From contig QIKU01000071.1 in the NCBI GenBank assembly GCA_003232015.1, positions 1 to 12,116 of the forward strand: 12,116 nucleotides of DNA, in the 5' to 3' direction. The notes beneath the pieces were generated by a model. It was not told the DNA's origin and did not search any database. It was given only the letters and a program-made list of their open reading frames with translations. The position numbers and the translations under genes were made by a program. This DNA is from Gammaproteobacteria bacterium (lineage in GTDB: Bacteria; Pseudomonadota; Gammaproteobacteria; UBA6429). This document shows, in pieces, positions 6,831-12,116 of this stretch. How positions within the stretch are numbered: the first letter of the stretch is position 1; every line of letters starts with the position of its first letter.

Positions 6831-8939
6831 AATATTACAATACCAACCCCCATAACAAAAATAAAAGGCGTTGGCCCTAAAGTCGCTGAAAAGCTGGCAA
6901 AACTGGGGATTACTTCTGCACAGGGCTTATTATTCCATTTGCCTTATCGGTATGAAGATCGCACTCGCATTGTGCCCATTGGTAGCTTGCGCGTGGGTGA
7001 CCATGCAGTTATTCAAGGCGTTATTGAACTCACCGAAATTAAATTTGCACGCAAGCGTATGCTGATTTGCAGGGTGCGTGATGGCTCAGCATTATTAGTG
7101 TTAAGGTTTTTTCATTTTACCCAAAGTCAGAAATCAAATTTAGCACGCGGCAAAACCATCCGTTGTTTTGGTGAAGTGCGCCGCAGTGGCAGTCATCTGG
7201 AAATGACGCATCCTGAGTACAGTATTTTATCTGCAACGCAGGCAAAGGCTGGTTTAACCGAGGCGGTAGAGGAAACACTCACCCCTGTTTATCCTGTTAC
7301 TGAAGGTCTGCACCAGATAAGTTTGCGCAACATGGTGAATAATGCATTTGATTTATTGAATGTAGGTACGTTAATTCTGGATGACTACCTTCCGACAGTG
7401 TTGCTGAATAAATATAACTTCTCAAACTTAAAAGAAGCACTTCAATTTGTGCATTATCCCCCGCTGGATGTATCACTATCTGATTTGCAGGACAATCAAC
7501 ACCCGATGAAACAGCGCCTGATTTTTGAAGAACTGTTAACCCATATACTGAGTCTTCGGCAATTACGTGCAAGAGTAAAAGAAAAACCGGCTTGCATCAT
7601 TAAATCACCACAAGAAAAAACCAACACCTTTAAAGCCAATTTACCGTTTGAATTAACCAATGCACAAAAAAAAGTTATTGCGGATATTGAAGATGATTTA
7701 TTAAAACCTTCACCGATGCAACGTTTGGTGCAGGGTGATGTAGGTTCCGGTAAAACTGTAGTGGCAGCCATTGCTGCGTTGCAGGTAATCGAGTCTGGTT
7801 ATCAGGTTGCCATTATGGCGCCAACAGAAATTCTGGCCGAGCAGCATTACACTAATTTCATAAACTGGTTTAAACCTTTGGATCTTCAGGTCGCATGGTT
7901 AAGTGGCAAGTTAAAAGCCGCACCTCGCCGTGAGGCCATGGCTTTAATCGAATCAGCCGAGGCAAGCATTGCCATCGGTACCCATGCCTTATTTCAGGAC
8001 GAGGTAGCGTTTAAAAATTTAGCCCTGGTGATTATTGACGAGCAACATCGTTTTGGTGTGCATCAGCGTTTGGCACTTAGAAATAAGGGGGTAAGTGATA
8101 AGCATGGCGAGCAACGTGCACCCCATCAGCTGATTATGACGGCAACCCCGATCCCGAGAACACTCAGCATGACAGCTTATGCTGATCTGGACTGCTCTGT
8201 TATTGATGAACTACCGCCAGGGCGAACGCCGGTAGAAACAGTGGTACTGCCGGATACACGTCGGGTCGAAATTATCGAACGTATTATCAAAGCCTGTCAG
8301 CAAGGTCGGCAAGTATATTGGGTTTGCACCTTGATAGAAGAGTCGGAAGTTTTGCAATGCCAGGCCGCCGAAGATACTTATAATGAATTAAGTGAAGCCT
8401 TCCCCGATTTAAAAATCGGCCTGGTGCATGGCCGAATGAAATCTGAACAAAAAGAACAGGTAATGTCGGCTTTTAAAAATACCGAGTTACAGTTACTCAT
8501 AGCAACAACGGTGATTGAAGTGGGCGTCGATGTACCCAATGCCAGTTTAATGGTTATTGAAAATGCCGAACGTCTGGGTTTGTCACAACTGCACCAGTTA
8601 CGCGGCCGGGTCGGGCGCGGTGAACAAGCAAGTGCCTGTGTATTAATGTATCGCGCACCGTTATCACAAAATGCGCGAACCCGGCTGGACACTATGCGCC
8701 AAACCAATGATGGTTTTAAAATAGCACAAAAAGATTTAGACATACGTGGCCCCGGTGAAGTATTAGGCACTCGGCAAACAGGGTTACAATTATTAAAAAT
8801 TGCCGACTTACAACGTGATGCCGCGCTTATTCCAAAAGCCAGTGCCGCTGCCGAAGAGCTGGAACGGAAGCATCCCAAAAATGTAGCTCCCCTTATCCAA
8901 CGTTGGCTGGGTGATGCAAGCCGTTATGCGGATGTGTAG
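6813..8939 (+). CDS. recG: ATP-dependent DNA helicase RecG
   Basis: Helicase that reverses stalled replication forks and branch-migrates Holliday junctions and R-loops. The 708-residue reading matches the family (693 in E. coli). In order: an N-terminal KGVGPKVAEKLAKLGI helix-hairpin-helix-like start and FHLPYRYEDRT (41-51); the wedge OB domain (about 60-145); Walker A GDVGSGKT (308-315); APTEILAEQH (336-345); DEQH (409-412); TATPIPRT (443-450); LVHGRMK; VIEVGVDVPNA (567-577); QLRGRVGR (595-602); and the C-terminal RGPGEVLGTRQTG (645-657). The GTG start at 6813 lies in the right arm of an inverted repeat and has no clear ribosome site; no ATG, GTG or TTG follows before the conserved region, so the real start may be this GTG or a rare codon. 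It ends 59 bp from the convergent DUF2189 gene. Confidence 0.96.
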   Translation: MSSAVKNITIPTPITKIKGVGPKVAEKLAKLGITSAQGLLFHLPYRYEDRTRIVPIGSLRVGDHAVIQGVIELTEIKFARKRMLICRVRDGSALLVLRFFHFTQSQKSNLARGKTIRCFGEVRRSGSHLEMTHPEYSILSATQAKAGLTEAVEETLTPVYPVTEGLHQISLRNMVNNAFDLLNVGTLILDDYLPTVLLNKYNFSNLKEALQFVHYPPLDVSLSDLQDNQHPMKQRLIFEELLTHILSLRQLRARVKEKPACIIKSPQEKTNTFKANLPFELTNAQKKVIADIEDDLLKPSPMQRLVQGDVGSGKTVVAAIAALQVIESGYQVAIMAPTEILAEQHYTNFINWFKPLDLQVAWLSGKLKAAPRREAMALIESAEASIAIGTHALFQDEVAFKNLALVIIDEQHRFGVHQRLALRNKGVSDKHGEQRAPHQLIMTATPIPRTLSMTAYADLDCSVIDELPPGRTPVETVVLPDTRRVEIIERIIKACQQGRQVYWVCTLIEESEVLQCQAAEDTYNELSEAFPDLKIGLVHGRMKSEQKEQVMSAFKNTELQLLIATTVIEVGVDVPNASLMVIENAERLGLSQLHQLRGRVGRGEQASACVLMYRAPLSQNARTRLDTMRQTNDGFKIAQKDLDIRGPGEVLGTRQTGLQLLKIADLQRDAALIPKASAAAEELERKHPKNVAPLIQRWLGDASRYADV

Positions 8940-8993
8940 TTTGGGAGTAAAGTAAAAACCCCTTGCAAACTTATTTTTACTCTGCCCGCAAAC
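8939..8993. terminator. 55-bp palindromic (REPIN-like) element, likely bidirectional terminator
   Basis: The left half (8939-8958, GTTTGGGAGTAAAGTAAAAA) and the reverse complement of the right half (8993-8974, GTTTGCGGGCAGAGTAAAAA) match at 16 of 20 positions. The inner arms AGTAAAAA/TTTTTACT (8951-8958, 8974-8981) pair perfectly and present a T-rich side on both strands. It starts at the last base of the recG stop codon and ends 5 bp before the convergent stop at 8999-9001. The right half matches the left end of the transposase remnant at 10089-10108 at 18 of 20 positions, so it is probably a mobile palindrome serving as terminator. Confidence 0.65.
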
Positions 8994-8998
8994 TATGT

Positions 8999-9790
8999 TT
9001 AAACATGCCTCGGCCATTGGCTGGCATCAATGGTTTCCTTGTATGCATGCCATGTTGCATGGCCTATAACAGGCAAAAAGATAAGCAGACCGATAAGCGC
9101 AGTGGCTACACTTAATAACACACTTAAAAATATACAAATAGACCACACCAGCATTGCTTTTTTATTGTGTAGTACAGCATTGATGCTGGTAATAATGGCG
9201 GTTACGGTGTCTACTTTCCTGTCCATAATCATTGGTAATGAGAATGCACTGGCAGTAAAAATAATAAAGGCAAAAACGGCACCGACGCTGGTGCCAATAC
9301 TTAAAAAGGTTATAAAGCTTTCGAAACTGGCGCCTGATTCAGCCGGGTAAAACACATGCAACATCGATGCGGCGCGTGCCCAGATTAAAAACACCACCAT
9401 TAACATCAAACTAAACACTCCGATATTACCAAAGTGGAGGCGGCCTTCTCGCAAACAATAACCCAAAGCGGGTTGTTTACCTTCCTGTAACTGGCAGCTA
9501 ATTGAATATAAACCAATGGCAATAATGGGGCCTAACAGAAGAAAGCTTAATACCAATGAAAGCACGGAATAAAAGTTACCGAATTCCAATGCACAGAAAC
9601 TGGAGATATAACTTAGCAACATAATGATAAAACCATAGGTAATACTTTGACGTGGAGCGCGTTTAAAATCTTGCCAGCCGAGTTTAATCCAGTGAAAAGC
9701 GGCCGTTGTTTTAAGTTGATGGCATGGAGCCACAAAAGGTAACGGATCAGGCTGAATACCGGGTTGGTGATGTTGTACGGGTGTAACCAT
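8999..9790 (-). CDS. DUF2189 family integral membrane protein
   Basis: A 263-residue membrane protein of unknown function. After a hydrophilic N-terminus (about 1-48, ending WIKLGWQDFKRAP, a typical DUF2189 opening) come about six hydrophobic segments, near 50-70, 76-98, 120-142, 158-182, 212-232 and 230-250. LGPIIAIGLYSIS, FSLPMIMDRKVDT and the C-terminal IGHATWHAYKE are characteristic of the family. The ATG at 9790 follows AGGGGGA, a strong ribosome site. A weak upstream element (TTGTCA, minus strand 9852-9847) could be a -35, but the -10 is poor. It is convergent with recG and separated by the palindrome at 8939-8993. No partner gene in the window explains its role. The family assignment is from remembered motifs; the function is unknown. 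Confidence 0.85.
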   Translation of the reverse strand: MVTPVQHHQPGIQPDPLPFVAPCHQLKTTAAFHWIKLGWQDFKRAPRQSITYGFIIMLLSYISSFCALEFGNFYSVLSLVLSFLLLGPIIAIGLYSISCQLQEGKQPALGYCLREGRLHFGNIGVFSLMLMVVFLIWARAASMLHVFYPAESGASFESFITFLSIGTSVGAVFAFIIFTASAFSLPMIMDRKVDTVTAIITSINAVLHNKKAMLVWSICIFLSVLLSVATALIGLLIFLPVIGHATWHAYKETIDASQWPRHV

Positions 9791-9861
9791 AACGAATTCC
9801 CCCTTATTTTATTTAGGATTTATCAGTATTTTTTTATTATTTTTACTGACAACAAGTACTT

Positions 9862-9903
9862 GATGTTTTAGTCGTGAGTGACACGTACCAACATCTTTTT
9901 TTA
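9862..9903 (+). terminator. Hairpin with T-tract on the + strand, no obvious upstream gene
   Basis: GATGTT (9862-9867) pairs with AACATC (9890-9895). An inner CGTG/CACG stem closes an AGTGA loop, and a run of seven T starts at 9896, followed by ATTTTT. This is the shape of a Rho-independent terminator for a rightward transcript. No rightward gene ends here: the neighbouring DUF2189 gene points left. It may end a small RNA or be a relic. Confidence 0.5.
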
Positions 9904-10007
9904 TTTTTAATGATGGTTGCAGAATAAAAAGCTAAGGTAAAGGGAAAAACACCAAGAAATAGCAATAAACGTGAAGATAAGAAAATGCTAATAACAGCAA
10001 GTAGCAA

Positions 10008-10038
10008 GTAGCCTGGATGAAGTGCAGCGTAATCCGGG
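10008..10038. repeat. Short hairpin repeat (REP-like)
   Basis: A 31-bp segment beginning GTAGCCTGGATGAAG and ending GTAATCCGGG, with CCTGGAT/ATCCGGG arms (one G-T wobble). It resembles a GTAGCC-GGAT...ATCCGGG intergenic hairpin common in gammaproteobacterial genomes. One copy is seen here. Confidence 0.5.
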
Positions 10039-10088
10039 AATGACTCTGGTAATGGTGTTTTTGACAATTTGGTTGCCGTTATTTGGTA

Positions 10089-10367
10089 GTTTGGGGTCAG
10101 AGTAAAAACCCTGAATTGTTTTAGACAGTTTTTTGATGAAAAGCAATGTAAGGTGATGCCAGATAAAGACTTAAGTGAAATAGCCTCATCGCAAAAACGC
10201 CCCATAGCAAAGAACTCATAGATTATGAGAGAAAATACAAACAAAGAGATGAGGTTATCAGTAAAGCCTATATGAGTGGTGGTTATAGTATGAATGAAAT
10301 TGGTGGTTATTTTCATTTACACTATTTGAGAGTAAGTCGTATCATAAGGACAAAAGGCAAGACCTGA
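10089..10367 (+). pseudogene. Remnant of a RAYT-type (REP-associated, IS200-like Y1) transposase
   Basis: Only the C-terminal part of a RAYT protein survives. From 10156 the frame reads MPDKDLSEIASSQKRPIAKNS and then stops (10219-10221). Shifting the frame near 10215 continues IDYERKYKQRDEVISKAYMS, then GGYSMNEIGGYFHLHY, LRVSRIIRTKGKT, and a stop at 10365-10367. The GGYSMxEIGxYFxLHYxxVSRI block is the C-terminal helix-turn-helix-like tail of this family. A one-base deletion would explain the break. The N-terminal catalytic part, with its HUH and tyrosine motifs, is absent. The relic follows GTTTGGGGTCAGAGTAAAAA (10089-10108), a motif I associate with the ends of such elements; GACCTGACTC at its right end partly mirrors it. 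The result is an internally deleted, inactive element. Confidence 0.75.
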
Positions 10368-10393
10368 CTCTCGCGGCTTTCGAGATCGATTAT

Positions 10394-12116
10394 TTAACTT
10401 ATATCGGGATGTGTGCTTAGTAATATAAGAACAGTAATGAAGAGAATAAAAGAAAGGCTCTTCCAAAAAAGAACAGGGCTTCGTTCTATTAAAGGAGGCC
10501 GTGTTTTATTTAAAAAAGTTTTGTTTGGGTGATGTAGATCATAGATAAACTCGGTTATTTCTTCATAGCGTTTACAGGGATCGGGATGAATGGCTTTTTT
10601 AATAGCTTCATCGATCCAAGCGGGGATTGTACGATCATCATCAAGTACAGATTGATAAATGAGCTTTCGTTGGGCTGATTTTGTTTGTGCTCGTGCCACT
10701 TGAGCGCCATAAGGCAACCTGCCAGATAACATTTGATAGGTAATAACACCTAAAGAAAACATATCTGAACGAGATGTGCCTGTTTCACCGAGAAAATATT
10801 CTGGCGCAGTATATTGGGCTGTACCAAGTATATTTTGTTGATTAAGAGGGGACGTTATTTCTTTTAAACCCGCAACTTGAGTTGAGCCGAAATCAATAAT
10901 TTTAATGGTACCTGTTTTATCGATCATGATGTTATTTGGTCTGAGATCTTGATGTAGCATTTCTTGACGGTGAAAGGCATGTAAGCCAATTGAAATTTGC
11001 TTAATAATATTACGAACAGTATCAATATCGGGTTCAGGATGGTCTATCATCCATTGCGATAATGTTTTCCCTTCAATATATTCAGCGACAATATATAAGT
11101 AGTTATGCTTGCGCGTTTGTAGGCTAGCTTTTAACACATGCGCATTATTGATGCGCCGAGCGATCCATTCCTCCATAAGAAACCGTTCAAGATAAGCGGC
11201 ATCTTCGCGAAGATCAATCGACAGGGCTTTAATCACAACCTGTTCTTTTGTTTCGGTATCGGTAGCAAGATAAATATGACTACGGTTTGTGAGATGAATG
11301 TTTCGTATGATCTCATAACCATCAAATAACATTCTAGGTTTGAGTTCAGGCGGAAAGGGTAAAGTTATTAATTGCTGGTAGACTTCTTTAATATTTTGCA
11401 ATGGAAGTTGATCAACTTTAATAATTTGAATAGTTAAATTATCATCGCTTCCATTTTTGTAGGCGTTGTCAAAAATAATTTTTGCGGCATCATTTAGATT
11501 GTCCTTATGTTCGCTTATAGTGTCGATAATAAATTTTTCATTTGCAAACTCATAGATTCCATCTGTTGCTAAAATGAAAATATCATTAACATCTAAAGGG
11601 AGTGATTGATATTCTATATCAATATGATCCTTCATACCTAGTGCACGTTGCAGGTAACTTTTATTTTTTGACACCCATAGTCGATGATCTTCAGTAAGCA
11701 GTTCGAGTTGATGGTTTGATAAACGATAGATTCGGCTATCACCAACATGAAAGATGTGCGCGGTAGTTGATTTAAGTACTAATGTGCTAAAGGTGCAGAC
11801 ATACCCTTTATCAAGTTCATAACGGTATTGGCTAGCACGGGATTGTGAATAGAGCCAAGAATTTGTTGACAGTAATACACGTAGCACGGCTGTTTTTACT
11901 GACCAGGATTCAGAAGTACAATAGTAATCTTCTAAAAAACTGGTAATGGCTGTTTTGCTTGCTATTTGGCTAACATGGCTGCTGCTAATGCCATCAGCGA
12001 GTGCTATTGCAATCCCTTTTGAGCTAAGTAGTGGTTCTTTGGGAATATGAGTGCCATGGAAATCTTGGTTGATTTCTTTTCGGCCTTTACCTGAGTATTG
12101 ACCAAGAGATATTTTT
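10394..12116 (-). CDS. PP2C phosphatase / Ser-Thr kinase fusion with C-terminal membrane anchor (5' end outside window)
   Basis: Signalling protein joining a PP2C-type phosphatase and a eukaryotic-like kinase. The frame is open from the right edge (codons from 12115) to TAA 10394, 573 visible residues. A GTG at 11887 is not the start: phosphatase motifs lie upstream. Phosphatase motifs by visible residue: ALADGIS with D41-G42, HVGDSRIYR (123-131), ATDGIYEF (183-190), SDDNLT (223-228). The kinase starts near 267. It has the ATP lysine in VVIKAL (K296), the catalytic loop HQDLRPNN (388-395), DFG (408-410), APE (437-439) and DMFSLGV. The glycine-rich loop is degenerate (NIHLTNRSHIYLA), and HQD-LRP replaces the usual HRD-LKP. 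A membrane helix (about 549-567) precedes a short tail. Related fusions sit beside nitrate/nitrite assimilation genes in pseudomonads, such as next to nasA; that context is off-window here. The gene is clearly AT-richer than the recG region. Confidence 0.9.
   Translation of the reverse strand, partial: KISLGQYSGKGRKEINQDFHGTHIPKEPLLSSKGIAIALADGISSSHVSQIASKTAITSFLEDYYCTSESWSVKTAVLRVLLSTNSWLYSQSRASQYRYELDKGYVCTFSTLVLKSTTAHIFHVGDSRIYRLSNHQLELLTEDHRLWVSKNKSYLQRALGMKDHIDIEYQSLPLDVNDIFILATDGIYEFANEKFIIDTISEHKDNLNDAAKIIFDNAYKNGSDDNLTIQIIKVDQLPLQNIKEVYQQLITLPFPPELKPRMLFDGYEIIRNIHLTNRSHIYLATDTETKEQVVIKALSIDLREDAAYLERFLMEEWIARRINNAHVLKASLQTRKHNYLYIVAEYIEGKTLSQWMIDHPEPDIDTVRNIIKQISIGLHAFHRQEMLHQDLRPNNIMIDKTGTIKIIDFGSTQVAGLKEITSPLNQQNILGTAQYTAPEYFLGETGTSRSDMFSLGVITYQMLSGRLPYGAQVARAQTKSAQRKLIYQSVLDDDRTIPAWIDEAIKKAIHPDPCKRYEEITEFIYDLHHPNKTFLNKTRPPLIERSPVLFWKSLSFILFITVLILLSTHPDIS

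Larger units (their letters stand above)
9791..10393. other. 603-bp non-coding region with repeats and a transposon relic
   Basis: Between the DUF2189 gene and the phosphatase/kinase gene I see no intact gene. The stretch holds: a perfect palindrome CAAGTACTTG (9853-9862); a hairpin with T-tract (9862-9903); a hydrophobic but start-less minus-strand reading (about 10010-9843); AGCAAGT twice in tandem near 9998-10011; a hairpin repeat (10008-10038); and a broken RAYT-type transposase (10089-10367). It looks like a landing zone for small mobile elements. Confidence 0.7.

Noticed and set aside
8378..8878. 166-aa minus-strand frame inside recG
   Set aside because: Covers the conserved helicase C-terminal domain; Ser/Cys-rich composition typical of antisense frames.
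9030..9350. 106-aa + strand frame opposite the DUF2189 gene
   Set aside because: The minus strand carries clear family motifs and a good ribosome site; this is its antisense shadow.
9843..10316. 157-aa minus-strand reading frame
   Set aside because: Its first half is the antisense of the RAYT relic and of the hairpin repeat, with no ribosome site and no family motifs. At most its last 55 residues could be a gene fragment.
10368..10396. Terminator for the phosphatase/kinase gene just after its stop
   Set aside because: Only a 4-bp CTCG/CGAG stem with no T-tract on the minus strand.
11875..11887. GTG 11887 as start of the phosphatase/kinase gene
   Set aside because: The same frame continues upstream to the window edge and includes the ADG phosphatase motif, so the true start is outside the window.

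Overview
The window looks like chromosomal DNA of a denitrifying gammaproteobacterium. The main evidence is the gene order gmk-rpoZ-spoT-ridA-recG on the + strand, a block typical of Gammaproteobacteria (several lineages carry ridA where E. coli has trmH). A nosR gene at the left edge points to nitrous oxide respiration. I cannot name a genus from sequence alone.

Left part (1-2681): the first 487 codons of nosR run leftwards off the window. Diverging from it is a rubrerythrin-like di-iron protein of the ferritin superfamily. The space between them holds an FNR/DNR-type box (1630-1643) flanked by two copies of a 17-bp dyad (1596-1612 and 1654-1670). This suggests coordinated control of both genes by low oxygen or nitrogen oxides plus a second, unidentified regulator.

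Centre (2682-8939): guanylate kinase (TTG start), the RNA polymerase omega subunit with an unusually long acidic/alanine-rich tail, the bifunctional (p)ppGpp synthetase/hydrolase SpoT (probably with a non-ATG start upstream of the first ATG), RidA, and the RecG helicase. GTP precursor supply, transcription and the stringent response are thus grouped with imine detoxification and fork repair. A 104-bp inverted-repeat element (6727-6830) sits between ridA and recG, and the apparent GTG start of recG lies inside its right arm.

Right part (8940-12116): a 55-bp palindromic element fits between the stop codons of recG and a convergent DUF2189 membrane protein gene. About 600 bp of non-coding DNA follow (9791-10393). 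They hold an orphan hairpin plus T-tract, a short hairpin repeat, and the wreck of a RAYT-type (REP-associated) transposase whose left end shares a 20-mer with the palindrome next to recG. The right edge is filled by a leftward PP2C phosphatase/Ser-Thr kinase fusion with a C-terminal membrane anchor, cut by the window end.

Most genes are housekeeping. The less ordinary content is in the nosR/di-iron regulatory region, the start codons of spoT and recG, the omega tail, and the RAYT/REPIN-like repeats. No CRISPR array, rRNA or tRNA was seen.
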